Shown here in pieces: positions 43,873-53,302 of a stretch of 64,000 nucleotides of DNA. The DNA lies in NCBI GenBank assembly GCA_964388575.1, contig CAYMAZ010000005.1:49735-113734 (forward strand), written 5' to 3'. How positions within the stretch are numbered: the stretch's first letter is position 1; the number at the start of each line of letters is the position of its first letter. The DNA comes from CAYMAZ01 sp964388575. GTDB lineage: Bacteria; Bacteroidota; Bacteroidia; Bacteroidales; DTU049. The notes under the pieces are model-generated. The model was not told the origin of the DNA. It saw only the letters and a program-made list of their open reading frames with translations, and did no database searches. Both the position numbers and the translations under genes were made by a program.

Positions 43873-45057
43873 TTATTTATAGGCAGGAATTCCCGTAATC
43901 TCATGTCCCGTAATTAAAAGGTGCACATCATGAGTTCCTTCATAAGTAATGACTGATTCAAGATTCATCATATGCCGCATGATTGGAAAATCATTTGTGA
44001 TTCCCATTGCTCCGAGCACCTGTCTCATTTCTCTGGCAATATTCAGAGCCATAAAGACATTATTTCTTTTTGCCATGGAAACCTGACCCGGAGTGGATTT
44101 TCCTTTATTTCGCAATGTACCAAGGCGCCAGGCAAGCAACTGGGCTTTGGTAATTTCAGTGAGTGCTTCTGCGAGTTTTTTCTGCTGAAGTTGAAAACCA
44201 GCAATTGGTTTCCCAAATTGAATTCTTTCAAGTGAATACCTGACTGCAGTATCGTAACAATCCATGGCAACACCTATGGCCCCCCATGCAATTCCATATC
44301 TGGCAGATGAAAGACATGTCAAAGGACCTCTCAATCCCTGAACATTGGGTAATACATATTCTTTAGGAACTCTTACATTATCAAAAACCAACTCCCCTGT
44401 TACTGATGCACGTAAAGACAATTTTCCGTGTGTTTCAGGCGCAGTCAGTCCTTCCCATCCCTTTTCGAGGATCATCCCTCTGACAATTCCCAGCTCATCC
44501 TTTGCCCAAACAATAGAAATATCAGCGATTGAAGAATTTGTAATCCACATTTTGGCACCGTTGAGGATGTAATGATCTCCTTTATCCTCGACCCTTGTCA
44601 GCATTCCTCCGGGATCGGAACCATGGTTTGGTTCTGTGAGACCAAAACAACCAATTATTTCACCACTTGCAAGTCGTGGAAGATACTTTTTCTTCTGTTC
44701 TTCACTTCCAAACTCATAAATTGGAAACATCACAAGCGATGTTTGAACAGAAGCCATTGATCGTATACCGGAATCTCCCCGTTCCAGTTCCTGCATAATC
44801 AAACCGTATGAAATATAATCCATACCTGCACCACCGTATTCTTCAGGAATAAAGGGACCGAAAGCCCCCAATTCTCCCAGTTGTTTAACAAGATGCATCG
44901 GAAATTCAGATTTTTCAGAATACTCTTCAATGATGGGTTTAACCTCCCTGTTTACCCAGTCACGAACTGCATCCCGGGCAATTTTGTGTTCATCAGACAG
45001 AAGTTCGTCCAGTGCATAATAGTCAGGTGAAGCATACCTGTTTTCAGATTGATTCAT
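43873..45057 (-). CDS. gcdH: Glutaryl-CoA dehydrogenase-like acyl-CoA dehydrogenase
   Basis: The 394-residue FAD enzyme has the acyl-CoA dehydrogenase fold: GCFGLTEPNHGSDPGGM, MWITNSSIADI, the arginine-rich ERIQFGKPIAGFQLQQ helix and a catalytic-loop Glu in TYEGTHDVHLLITG. That last motif, with HEITGIPAY, is typical of glutaryl-CoA dehydrogenase, which oxidatively decarboxylates glutaryl-CoA to crotonyl-CoA in lysine/tryptophan breakdown. The start at 45057 (MNQSENR) is chosen over 45144 because the longer frame contains a promoter box and has no family counterpart. It is probably monocistronic. Confidence 0.9.
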   Translation of the reverse strand: MNQSENRYASPDYYALDELLSDEHKIARDAVRDWVNREVKPIIEEYSEKSEFPMHLVKQLGELGAFGPFIPEEYGGAGMDYISYGLIMQELERGDSGIRSMASVQTSLVMFPIYEFGSEEQKKKYLPRLASGEIIGCFGLTEPNHGSDPGGMLTRVEDKGDHYILNGAKMWITNSSIADISIVWAKDELGIVRGMILEKGWEGLTAPETHGKLSLRASVTGELVFDNVRVPKEYVLPNVQGLRGPLTCLSSARYGIAWGAIGVAMDCYDTAVRYSLERIQFGKPIAGFQLQQKKLAEALTEITKAQLLAWRLGTLRNKGKSTPGQVSMAKRNNVFMALNIAREMRQVLGAMGITNDFPIMRHMMNLESVITYEGTHDVHLLITGHEITGIPAYK

Positions 45058-45082
45058 CGTGGATTTTTTTTTGAGTTTAATG

Positions 45083-45090
45083 CAAAAATA
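45083..45090 (-). promoter_or_regulatory. TAnnTTTG -7 box before gcdH
   Basis: The minus strand reads TATTTTTG, 25 bp upstream of the ATG at 45057. Confidence 0.6.
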
Positions 45091-45180
45091 CGTTTTAAAC
45101 TCAAGATTACAAATACAATCTTCGCATTTTTCTGATTCAGGCATTAAATTAATAATTAAATATCTCTCAAAATATATCTC

Positions 45181-45188
45181 TATTTTTG
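45181..45188 (+). promoter_or_regulatory. TAnnTTTG -7 box before the 45214 lipoprotein
   Basis: TATTTTTG lies 25 bp upstream of the ATG at 45214. Confidence 0.6.
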
Positions 45189-45213
45189 CAATTCAAACAA
45201 AACCTTAACAATC

Positions 45214-45648
45214 ATGAAAAATTTGATTTTTACTTTTATTCTTCTTGGATTACTTACAGTTCAATGTAAAAACCAGAAAACTGTCACAATGACTCAGCCT
45301 GTCAGAGAGATCATCAATACAAATACTTTTGTAAGCCAGGTTGCTGAGCCAGATTTTACTATAAAAACTGCACGTCTTGAGGGAGATGTACTTAAAATGA
45401 CTGTTCATTTTGCAGGTGAAAAAGGAAATCATGATTTTGACCTTTTATGGGATGGTTCAATGATGAAAAGTATGCCCCCCAAAGTTTTACTGACTCCCGT
45501 TCACAAATCAAAAAATCATTCAGGGAAAAAACTGGTTGACATGGAACTTGAGTTTAATGTTTCCACTGTAGGAAAACCTGGTGGTCACAATAGTGTTATC
45601 ATCATGATTAAAGATTTTTCAGAAAATTTTACCTGGCAAAACAAATAA
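45214..45648 (+). CDS. Small predicted lipoprotein
   Basis: The 144-residue protein has a lipoprotein-type signal (FILLGLLTVQC, Cys near residue 18). Its compact beta-rich mature part alternates hydrophobic strands (DFTIKTARLEGDVLKMTVHF, KKLVDMELEFNVSTVG), suggesting an Ig-like sandwich. I recognise no family. It is followed 35 bp later by the LpxL-like acyltransferase gene and may share its message. An envelope location is predicted; the function is unknown. Confidence 0.7.
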   Translation: MKNLIFTFILLGLLTVQCKNQKTVTMTQPVREIINTNTFVSQVAEPDFTIKTARLEGDVLKMTVHFAGEKGNHDFDLLWDGSMMKSMPPKVLLTPVHKSKNHSGKKLVDMELEFNVSTVGKPGGHNSVIIMIKDFSENFTWQNK

Positions 45649-45683
45649 TATTTTATTTCTGGCCTTCACAATACGGATTATCC

Positions 45684-46560
45684 ATGAAAGAGCAACTTGA
45701 ATTTTGTCTTTACAGATTCATGATTATTCTTGTATCAATCTTCCCTTTCAGGTTGATCTATTTTTTTTCTGATCTGCTTGCATTCAAACTTAGATATGTA
45801 TTCAGATACCGCAAAAAAGTAATCGATTCAAACCTTTTATCAGCTTTCCCTGAAAAAACAATTGCTGAAAGACACAAAATCCGCAGGGGATTTTATATCC
45901 ATCTGTCAGACGTTTTGTGTGAGTCATTAAAAAGTCAAAGCTTCAGCCAAAATCAAAAAAATGAAAGGTTTAAGATTTCTAATCCCGAAATTCTAGATGA
46001 ATTTTATTACAAAAAACAAAGTTGTGTTCTTATGATGGCACATTATGCAAACTGGGAATGGATCACTCTTGCCCCGCATTACATAAAGCATAAATGGTGT
46101 TCAATATACAAACCACTGAGAAACAAAAAAATCGATTTTCATCTTTCGAACATCAGACATAAATCAGGNNNNNNNNNNAAAGAACAACATCCATGTACCA
46201 TCTGTTTTCACATACATCAGCGATCAAAATCCGGGAACAATGCCTGAAGAACCTTTCTGGGTAGAATTTCTCAACAGACCGACAGCCTGCCATTCAGGTG
46301 CTGAAATTCTTGCACGCAAATTTAATCTGCCAGTGTTTTATCTCGATGTAAGACGAATTGCAAGAGGGAAATACAGTGCTGCAATTTTGCCTCTCTGCCT
46401 GAATCCTGAAACGACATTCCCCGGAGAAATTATATCAATGTACATGAACAAACTTGAAAGCATAATCATCAATGAGCCTTCAAACTGGCTTTGGTCTCAC
46501 AAAAGATGGAAGAAAAAACCACCAGAACACATAATGAACAAATCTGAACTTCAATATTAA
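45684..46560 (+). CDS. LpxL/HtrB-like lipid A acyltransferase, interrupted by an assembly gap
   Basis: An N-terminal half (MKEQLEFCLYRFM ... PLRNKKIDFHLSNIRHKS) and a C-terminal half (NNIHVPSVFTYISDQNPGTM ... NWLWSHKRWKKKP) flank ten Ns at 46169-46178. Together they form one lysophospholipid/lauroyl acyltransferase. It has an N-terminal membrane helix, the HX4E active-site motif HYANWE, and the C-terminal signature NWLWSHKRW. The two halves are in different frames across the Ns because the gap size is a placeholder. Compared with family members, about 20 residues are probably missing. It adds a secondary acyl chain to lipid A, or an analogous lipid, at the inner membrane. Confidence 0.85.
46169..46178. 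other. Assembly gap (10 N) inside the LpxL-like gene
   Basis: Ten consecutive N characters mark a scaffold join of unknown true length. Coding continues on both sides in different frames. Confidence 0.99.
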
Positions 46561-46666
46561 TGTGTTTCTGCATACAAATACATGAATAATAGACAGATAG
46601 TCCACAGGAATAATATTAATAGTGAATTCTTATGTTAAAGTCATGATCAATTTCAAAAATTGATTG

Positions 46667-46674
46667 TAATTTTG
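46667..46674 (+). promoter_or_regulatory. TAnnTTTG -7 box before the M3 peptidase gene
   Basis: TAATTTTG lies 32 bp upstream of the ATG at 46707. Confidence 0.6.
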
Positions 46675-46706
46675 CACCTTTGAAATTTTAAAATTGATAT
46701 TATAAT

Positions 46707-48827
46707 ATGAAACACTTACTTATGATTTCTACACTTACTGCCATGGTGTTATTCAGCACATCATGCAAAAACAAAAAAGAAGGAACTGCAGTTTCAGACA
46801 ATCCATTTTTTGTTGAATGGGATACTCCTTTTGGAGTTCCTCCGTTTGATAAAATCACAAATGAGCACTATTTACCTGCTTTTGAGGAAGGAATGAAATT
46901 ACACAAAGCTGAAATTGAGTCTATTACTAGTTCAGAAGAAGAAGCAAATTTTGATAATGTCATTGCAGCAATGGATTATAGTGGCGAAATGCTGAAAAAA
47001 GTATCAGGAGTTTTTTACAACATGACTTCTGCAAAAACATCTGATGAACTTCAGGAGATTGCCAAAGAGATCAGTCCGAAAATTACAGCTCATTATGATG
47101 ACATTATGATGAATAAGGAACTGTTTAAAAAGGTGGAAACAGTTTTCAACAACAAGGAGCTTTATAATCTGAACCAGGAACAAAGCCAGCTACTGGATCT
47201 GACATACAAGAACTTTGTCAGAAGCGGAGCATTGCTTGATGACAAACATCAGGAAAGGCTCAGAGAAATCAATACTGAACTTTCTCTTTTGTCACTTCAG
47301 TTTGGTGATAATCTGCTGGCAGAAACCAACAACTATGAACTTATCATTGACAAAAAGGAAGATCTGTCAGGACTTCCAGAATCTCTGATTGAAGCTGCAG
47401 CGCAAACAGCAAAGGAAAAAGGAAAAGAAGGTAAATGGGTTTTCACTTTACAAAATCCAAGTGTTCTTCCATTCCTTCAATTTGCCGATAACCGTGAATT
47501 GCGAAAAGAAATACAACAGGCCTATGTTCATCGTGGAGACAACAACAATGCAAACGACAACAAGGAAGTCATCTTGAAAATCGTTGCATTACGCATTGAG
47601 AAAGCTCAACTTCTCGGTTATGACACCCACGCTGACTTTATTCTTGAAATGAATATGGCTGAAAACCCTGCGGGTGTTTACAATTTGCTTGATCAACTCT
47701 GGCAACCTGCTTTAAAACGCGCCTCTGAGGAAGCAAAAGAATATCAGAAAATTATCGATAAAGAAGGTGGAAATTTCAAGCTTGAAGCCTGGGACTGGAG
47801 ATATTATGCTGAAAAATATCGCATACAAAAATACAATCTGAATGAAGACGAACTGAAACCATATTTTGAACTGACAAAAGTTCGTGACGGTATTTTCTAT
47901 GTCAGTAAAAAATTATATGGACTGAATTTCGTTCAGAGAAATGACATTCCAACCTATGATAAAGACAATCTTGTCTATGAAGTCACACGTGAAGATAACT
48001 CACATGTTGGAATTCTGTATATGGACTTTCATCCCCGTGAATCAAAACGTGGAGGAGCCTGGATGAGTGACTTCAGAGAACAATACAGAAAAGGAGAAAC
48101 CTTCATCTCTCCGGTGATTACAATTGTATGTAATTTCACTAAACCGACAGCAAGTATGCCTTCATTGCTGACTCTTGATGAAGTTCAGACATTCTTCCAT
48201 GAATTTGGGCACGCATTGCACGGATTGCTTTCCAACGGAACATATCCTTCTATTTCCGGAACCAATGTCCCCCGTGATTTTGTTGAGCTTCCCTCACAAA
48301 TAATGGAACACTGGGCTCTTGAACCCGATGTCTTGAAAGAATACGCATTGCACTACAAAACCGGAGAGCCTATTCCAAGTGAACTGATTGAAAAAATCCA
48401 GAATGCAGCTTACTTTGATCAGGGATTTGCAACAGTTGAATTTCTCGCAGCTGCATATCTCGACATGGCATGGCACACTCTAAAAAGTGCTGAAGTGAAT
48501 GATGTCAATAAATTTGAAAATCAGGTTCTGAATAATTTAAACCTTATGCCAGAAATAATTAGTCGTTATAGAAGTACCTATTTTGCTCATATTTTCAGTG
48601 GTGGATATTCATCCGGTTATTACAGTTATATCTGGAGCGGAGTCTTGGACAACGATGCATTCCAGTCATTTAAAGAAAACGGAATTTTTGACAAAGCAAC
48701 CGCAGATGCATTCAGAATCAATGTTCTTGAAGCAGGACACAGAGATAAAGCCATGAATCTATATAAAGCATTCAAAGGTAGAGAACCAGAAATTAAACCT
48801 TTACTCAAATCAAGGGGATTGATCTGA
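46707..48827 (+). CDS. dcp: M3 family metallopeptidase lipoprotein (peptidyl-dipeptidase Dcp-like)
   Basis: The 706-residue zinc peptidase has a lipoprotein signal (lipobox FSTSC, Cys near residue 20) and the M3 catalytic motif FFHEFGHALHGLLS. His498, Glu499 and His502 form the HExxH, with a downstream Glu in FVELPSQIMEHW. Length and layout match bacterial peptidyl-dipeptidase/oligopeptidase A. It is predicted to be anchored in the envelope and to remove C-terminal dipeptides from oligopeptides, supporting peptide use. It is monocistronic with its own promoter and a strong terminator. Confidence 0.92.
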   Translation: MKHLLMISTLTAMVLFSTSCKNKKEGTAVSDNPFFVEWDTPFGVPPFDKITNEHYLPAFEEGMKLHKAEIESITSSEEEANFDNVIAAMDYSGEMLKKVSGVFYNMTSAKTSDELQEIAKEISPKITAHYDDIMMNKELFKKVETVFNNKELYNLNQEQSQLLDLTYKNFVRSGALLDDKHQERLREINTELSLLSLQFGDNLLAETNNYELIIDKKEDLSGLPESLIEAAAQTAKEKGKEGKWVFTLQNPSVLPFLQFADNRELRKEIQQAYVHRGDNNNANDNKEVILKIVALRIEKAQLLGYDTHADFILEMNMAENPAGVYNLLDQLWQPALKRASEEAKEYQKIIDKEGGNFKLEAWDWRYYAEKYRIQKYNLNEDELKPYFELTKVRDGIFYVSKKLYGLNFVQRNDIPTYDKDNLVYEVTREDNSHVGILYMDFHPRESKRGGAWMSDFREQYRKGETFISPVITIVCNFTKPTASMPSLLTLDEVQTFFHEFGHALHGLLSNGTYPSISGTNVPRDFVELPSQIMEHWALEPDVLKEYALHYKTGEPIPSELIEKIQNAAYFDQGFATVEFLAAAYLDMAWHTLKSAEVNDVNKFENQVLNNLNLMPEIISRYRSTYFAHIFSGGYSSGYYSYIWSGVLDNDAFQSFKENGIFDKATADAFRINVLEAGHRDKAMNLYKAFKGREPEIKPLLKSRGLI

Positions 48828-48907
48828 TCCCGAAATTGAAATTCTAAGAAACGAATCTCCGTTGATAAGAATAAAGTTTTAAACATTTCAGAATGATATT
48901 AAACATT

Positions 48908-48938
48908 TATGCAGCCTGAATATCAGGCTGCATTTTTT
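48908..48938 (+). terminator. Rho-independent terminator after the M3 peptidase gene
   Basis: The perfect 11-bp arms 48908-48918 and 48922-48932 surround an ATA loop, followed by T7. Confidence 0.93.
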
Positions 48939-48992
48939 TGTACAGGTGAATATTTTTTGAAAAAAATTCTCAGGCCGTGTTACTTAAACTCT

Positions 48993-49000
48993 TATTTTTG
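48993..49000 (+). promoter_or_regulatory. TAnnTTTG -7 box before the 49038 gene
   Basis: TATTTTTG lies 37 bp upstream of the ATG at 49038. Confidence 0.6.
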
Positions 49001-49037
49001 CACGAATTAAATTATAAACCTATAAAAACAAAGCGTA

Positions 49038-50378
49038 ATGAAAAGAAACGTAATTATTATCGGCGCTGCCGGTAGGGATTTCCACAACTTTAACACATAT
49101 TTCAGGAAAAACCCAAATTACAATGTCGTTGCTTTTACAGCCGCACAAATTCCCGACATTGACGGTCGCAAGTATCCCGCGGAACTTGCCGGTGAATTGT
49201 ATCCCGAAGGTATACCTATCTATGCTGAAGATGAACTTCCTCAGTTAATCAAATCATTAAATGTACACGATTGTGTGTTCTCATACAGTGATGTGCCCTA
49301 TCCGAGGGTAATGAAAGTGAGTTCAATTGTGAATGCTGCCGGTGCCAATTTTTTGCTGCTCGGTCCTGCAGAAACAATGATCAAATCAACAAAACCTGTT
49401 ATTGCAGTTGGTGCAACACGAACAGGATGCGGAAAAAGTCAGACATCCCGCCGCCTTATCGAAATCTTAATGAAAAAGGGATTGAAAGTTGTTGCCATTC
49501 GTCACCCGATGCCCTACGGGGACCTGGTTGCACAAAAGGTACAACGCTTTGCCACCATCGAAGACCTGGCAAAACATAAATGTACAATTGAAGAAATGGA
49601 AGAGTATGAACCACATGTTATTCGTGGCAATGTGATTTATTCAGGTGTTGACTATGAAGCAATCGTCCGTGCTGCTGAAAATGATCCTGACGGTTGTGAT
49701 GTGATTTTGTGGGATGGCGGAAACAATGACTTCTCATTTTACAAACCTGATCTTTATGTGGGTGTTGCGGATCCTCTCCGTCCCGGACATGAAGTATCAT
49801 ACTATCCAGGAGAAGTTGTAGCCCGCATGTCTGATGTGATTGTTCTTAATAAAATTGATTCCGCTTCTTTGGATGATATTAATATTGTCAGAGCAAACCT
49901 GGCCGAAATCAATCCTGACGCCATCATTGTTGACGGTGCTTCTCCACTTTCAGTTGACAAACCTGAACTCATCAAAGGAAAACGTGTACTCGTTGTAGAA
50001 GATGGCCCCACACTGACTCACGGAGAAATGAAAATCGGAGCAGGTGTTGTTGCTGCAAAAAAACATGGAGCAGCAGAACTGGTTGATCCAAGAGAATTTG
50101 CAGTTGGACGCCTTAAAGAAACATTTGAGATTTATCCCGGAATCGGAACTTTACTTCCGGCAATGGGCTATGGTGATCAGCAAATCAGAGACCTGGAAAC
50201 AACAATCAACAACACTCCTTGTGATGCTGTTGTTATTGCAACTCCTATTGATCTGAGCAGAATCGTCAAGATTAATAAGCCAACCGTAAAGATTGGTTAC
50301 GAACTGCAGGAAATCGGGTCTCCAACCCTGGAGGATGTATTGAATGATTTTGTTGTTAAATTCAGCCTTCAAAAATAA
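49038..50378 (+). CDS. Cyclic 2,3-diphosphoglycerate synthetase-family P-loop protein
   Basis: The 446-residue cytoplasmic protein has an N-terminal Rossmann-like part (NVIIIGAAGRDFHNFNTYF) and a P-loop NTPase domain with Walker A GATRTGCGKSQTSRR and downstream ILWDGGNNDFSFYKPDLYV. A GTPase-like NKID motif follows. It matches the family named for archaeal cyclic 2,3-diphosphoglycerate synthetase, which is also widespread in bacteria where the product has not been established. It lies 67 bp upstream of pyrB but with a terminator between, so co-transcription is doubtful. The family call is firm; the reaction is inference. Confidence 0.82.
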   Translation: MKRNVIIIGAAGRDFHNFNTYFRKNPNYNVVAFTAAQIPDIDGRKYPAELAGELYPEGIPIYAEDELPQLIKSLNVHDCVFSYSDVPYPRVMKVSSIVNAAGANFLLLGPAETMIKSTKPVIAVGATRTGCGKSQTSRRLIEILMKKGLKVVAIRHPMPYGDLVAQKVQRFATIEDLAKHKCTIEEMEEYEPHVIRGNVIYSGVDYEAIVRAAENDPDGCDVILWDGGNNDFSFYKPDLYVGVADPLRPGHEVSYYPGEVVARMSDVIVLNKIDSASLDDINIVRANLAEINPDAIIVDGASPLSVDKPELIKGKRVLVVEDGPTLTHGEMKIGAGVVAAKKHGAAELVDPREFAVGRLKETFEIYPGIGTLLPAMGYGDQQIRDLETTINNTPCDAVVIATPIDLSRIVKINKPTVKIGYELQEIGSPTLEDVLNDFVVKFSLQK

Positions 50379-50386
50379 TCGTTTTG

Positions 50387-50414
50387 AAAAGCGACCTTCG
50401 GGTCGCTTTTTTTT
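50387..50414 (+). terminator. Terminator with TTCG tetraloop between the 49038 gene and pyrB
   Basis: The 10-bp perfect arms 50387-50396 and 50401-50410 surround TTCG and are followed by T4. Confidence 0.92.
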
Positions 50415-50445
50415 ATGAAATTTCAAAAACCAAATTAAATAATAC

Positions 50446-51348
50446 ATGAAAAGTTTAGTATCAATTAATGACTTCACTCAAGAAGAATACCTGAAACTCA
50501 TGGATATGGCAGGAGAATTTGAAGCCAATCCCAATCAGGATATTCTGAAAGGAAAGGTTGTTGCCGTTCTGTTTTTTGAACCATCAACACGAACACGCCT
50601 GAGCTTTGAAACGGCTATTCAGCGCCTTGGCGGTAAAGTGATCGGATTTACCGATGCCGGTAGCTCCAGTGTGAAAAAGGGCGAATCTCTTAAAGACACA
50701 ATCAAAACTGTTGCTCAGTATGCTGACCTGATTATTATGAGACATCCTGTTGAAGGGAGCGCACGATATGCAAGCGAAGTTTCCCATGTCCCGGTGATCA
50801 ATGCAGGTGATGGCGCAAACCAACATCCCACACAATGCCTTCTGGATTTGTATTCAATGAAGAAAACACAGGGAACACTCAATGATCTCCACATCGCTTT
50901 TATCGGTGATTTGAAATATGGAAGAACAGTTCACTCAAATGTCATTGCCATGACACACTTCAACTGTACATATCATCTTGTTTCACCAGAAGAACTCAAA
51001 TTACCCAGTGCTGTGAAAATGCATATTAAGAACAACAACCTGCGATACTATCAGTATACTAATATTATGGATGCAATCCCTCTTGCTGATATTATTTATA
51101 TGACCCGAATTCAGCAGGAACGTTTTTCTGACCCACTTGAATATGAAAAAGTGAAAAATATTTATAATCTGCACAAGGACATGCTTGTGAATGTGAAGAA
51201 AAACATGAAAGTTCTTCATCCACTACCTCGTGTCAATGAAATTAATACAAATGTGGATGACCTTCCGCAGGCTTATTATTTCGAGCAGGCACAGAACGGG
51301 GTCTATATGCGTCAGGCATTAATGTCTTATATTTTAGGGTTAAAATAA
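50446..51348 (+). CDS. pyrB: Aspartate carbamoyltransferase, catalytic subunit
   Basis: The 300-residue enzyme condenses carbamoyl phosphate and aspartate in the first committed step of pyrimidine synthesis. Motifs seen are the carbamoyl-phosphate loop FFEPSTRTRLSFE, SVKKGESLKDT, NAGDGANQHPTQCLLD, and the aspartate-side LHPLPRVNEI. It is the normal length for PyrB. The regulatory gene pyrI starts 15 bp downstream, so the class B (E. coli-type) dodecamer is expected. No promoter box was found between the preceding terminator and the start. Confidence 0.97.
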   Translation: MKSLVSINDFTQEEYLKLMDMAGEFEANPNQDILKGKVVAVLFFEPSTRTRLSFETAIQRLGGKVIGFTDAGSSSVKKGESLKDTIKTVAQYADLIIMRHPVEGSARYASEVSHVPVINAGDGANQHPTQCLLDLYSMKKTQGTLNDLHIAFIGDLKYGRTVHSNVIAMTHFNCTYHLVSPEELKLPSAVKMHIKNNNLRYYQYTNIMDAIPLADIIYMTRIQQERFSDPLEYEKVKNIYNLHKDMLVNVKKNMKVLHPLPRVNEINTNVDDLPQAYYFEQAQNGVYMRQALMSYILGLK

Positions 51349-51363
51349 GGGAGGAATAATTTT

Positions 51364-51831
51364 ATGAACAATGGTACTAAAAGAAAAGAACTACAGGTTT
51401 CAGCACTGGAAAACGGAACTGTAATTGATCACATTACATACGGAAGTGTGATACATGTCATCAGAATTCTTAATCTTGAACATATTTCAGATCCAATATA
51501 TATCGGAGCAAACCTGGAAAGTAAAAAATTTGGTAAAAAAGGACTAATCAAAGTGAGCAACAAATATTTCTGTCCTGATGAAATAAATAAAATTGCGCTT
51601 GTAAGCCCAAGTGCAACTCTTATTGAAATCAAAGATTATGAAATTACAAAAAAATCAAAAGTTGAAATTCCTGACACTGTCAATGATATTGTAAAATGTT
51701 TCAATCCAAAATGCGTTACAAACGTGGAAAACATTCCAACCAAATTTCAAGTCATTGACAAAGAAGAAGTCAGATTGAAATGCCATTATTGTGAAAAAAT
51801 CACTGCAAAAAAAAATATGGAGTTCAGATAA
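51364..51831 (+). CDS. pyrI: Aspartate carbamoyltransferase, regulatory subunit
   Basis: The 155-residue protein binds nucleotide effectors in its N-terminal allosteric domain (NGTVIDHITYGSVIHVIRIL). A C-terminal zinc domain has the four cysteines of CFNPKC (CX4C) and CHYC (CX2C). It joins PyrB trimers into the allosteric holoenzyme, with CTP/ATP control expected from the family. It is 15 bp after pyrB on the same strand. Confidence 0.96.
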   Translation: MNNGTKRKELQVSALENGTVIDHITYGSVIHVIRILNLEHISDPIYIGANLESKKFGKKGLIKVSNKYFCPDEINKIALVSPSATLIEIKDYEITKKSKVEIPDTVNDIVKCFNPKCVTNVENIPTKFQVIDKEEVRLKCHYCEKITAKKNMEFR

Positions 51832-51951
51832 CCATCCATTGTGTGCTTTTGAATTTCCGGGTAATCCTGCCTAAAAAATAATTGTTATTCGGGCTTGATT
51901 GCCTTTCAAAACAGTTGACCACAACATCATTCTGTATCCCTTTTTTTTGTT

Positions 51952-51959
51952 TATCTTTG
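51952..51959 (+). promoter_or_regulatory. TAnnTTTG -7 box before the metallophosphoesterase gene
   Basis: TATCTTTG lies 42 bp upstream of the ATG at 52002. Confidence 0.55.
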
Positions 51960-52001
51960 CCCTTCAAATCCCAAGCAGAAATATATTCATAAAAGCATAC
52001 C

Positions 52002-53210
52002 ATGTTGAAAACTTTTATATTACTCACCACATTGTATTTGTTTTCAAATATATATGTTTTTTTCCGTTCCAGAAGTTTCACTTACAAACATAAACTGATA
52101 AAAACAATAATCATAGCCATTCATGTTCTTTTTTTACTTTTCATCGGAGTCGTCATTCTTTTTGTGGGGAAACCACATCTGAATTATAAACTTTTTAGCT
52201 TCTACTTTCAGGTGAATTATGTTTTTCTTCTGATCTCTGTTATGGTAATGCTCTTATTCATCTTTTACCTTTTGGGAGATATGATCGTTTTGTCAGCACT
52301 CAGATCAAACAGACAGGGAAGTAAAATTCGTTTGAGGAGCACAATGCACAAAATTGCTATAATCCTGACTTTTCTTGTTTGGTCTGTGTTGTTTTATGGT
52401 TATTTTTATGGCGTATCGAATTTTAAGGTGCGTACAATCAGTTTAAATTACAAAACACTTCCTCCTGGGTTTAACGATCTTAAAATCGTTCATTTTTCAG
52501 ACACACATCTTGGAAGTTTCTGTAAGGAAAAAAGTGTTCAAAAGGGGATCACACTGATTAAAGAGCAAGCACCGGACCTTCTGCTTTTTACAGGAGATCT
52601 TGTGAACATTTCAGCTGACGAAGCAATTCCATACATTGATCTTTTTGCTTCAATTGAAGCTCCTTTGGGAAAATTTGCCGTACTTGGCAACCATGATATG
52701 AGTGATTATATGAAGATGGACATTAAGCGTGACAGTCTGAATGTCAATTCTTCTGATATCGTTACAATACTTGAAGAAATGGGGTTCACAGTATTAAGAG
52801 ATTCTGTAATATTCATTGTTAAAGGGAATGACAGCATTCAAATTGCGGGAACATACAACTGGGGGAAGCCACCATTCAAGGCTTACAGCCGGCCGAAATT
52901 TGTGTTTCAGCAACTCCGGTCCGGAATCTTTACAATTTTACTCAGTCATGATCCATCATTCTGGAATGAACATATCAATGATAACACTGCAGTTGATCTG
53001 ACACTTTCAGGTCACACGCATGGAATGCAGATTGGAATTCGCACAAAAAATTTAAACTGGAGTCCGGCTTCAATGAAATATCATACCTGGGCTGGTCTGT
53101 ACAGACAAGGAAATCAACTTCTTCACGTCAATCCTGGATTTGGTTTTATCGGCATGCCTTTCAGAATCGGAATGGACCCGGAAGTAACTGTTTTTATCCT
53201 AAACAATTAA
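52002..53210 (+). CDS. Membrane-bound metallophosphoesterase
   Basis: The 402-residue protein has about four N-terminal membrane helices (about 1-150) followed by a calcineurin-like phosphoesterase domain. Metal-site motifs are in order: KIVHFSDTHLGSF (DxH), FTGDLVNIS (GD), LGNHDMSDY (GNHD) and SGHTHGMQIG (GHTH). It resembles the YkuE/YaeI-like phosphodiesterases of Bacteroidota. The active domain is predicted to sit on one face of the membrane. The substrate is unknown, with nucleotide sugars or lipid phosphates possible. Confidence 0.92.
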   Translation: MLKTFILLTTLYLFSNIYVFFRSRSFTYKHKLIKTIIIAIHVLFLLFIGVVILFVGKPHLNYKLFSFYFQVNYVFLLISVMVMLLFIFYLLGDMIVLSALRSNRQGSKIRLRSTMHKIAIILTFLVWSVLFYGYFYGVSNFKVRTISLNYKTLPPGFNDLKIVHFSDTHLGSFCKEKSVQKGITLIKEQAPDLLLFTGDLVNISADEAIPYIDLFASIEAPLGKFAVLGNHDMSDYMKMDIKRDSLNVNSSDIVTILEEMGFTVLRDSVIFIVKGNDSIQIAGTYNWGKPPFKAYSRPKFVFQQLRSGIFTILLSHDPSFWNEHINDNTAVDLTLSGHTHGMQIGIRTKNLNWSPASMKYHTWAGLYRQGNQLLHVNPGFGFIGMPFRIGMDPEVTVFILNN

Positions 53211-53266
53211 CAACTCAATGTTGAAATCTTCATTTTGACAATTGAAAAAAGTGAGTTAATAGACTT

Positions 53267-53274
53267 TACATTTG
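53267..53274 (+). promoter_or_regulatory. TAnnTTTG -7 box before the 53303 barrel gene
   Basis: TACATTTG lies 28 bp upstream of the ATG at 53303. Confidence 0.6.
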
Positions 53275-53302
53275 CATGTATTAACTCAAAAACAAATTTA
53301 TT

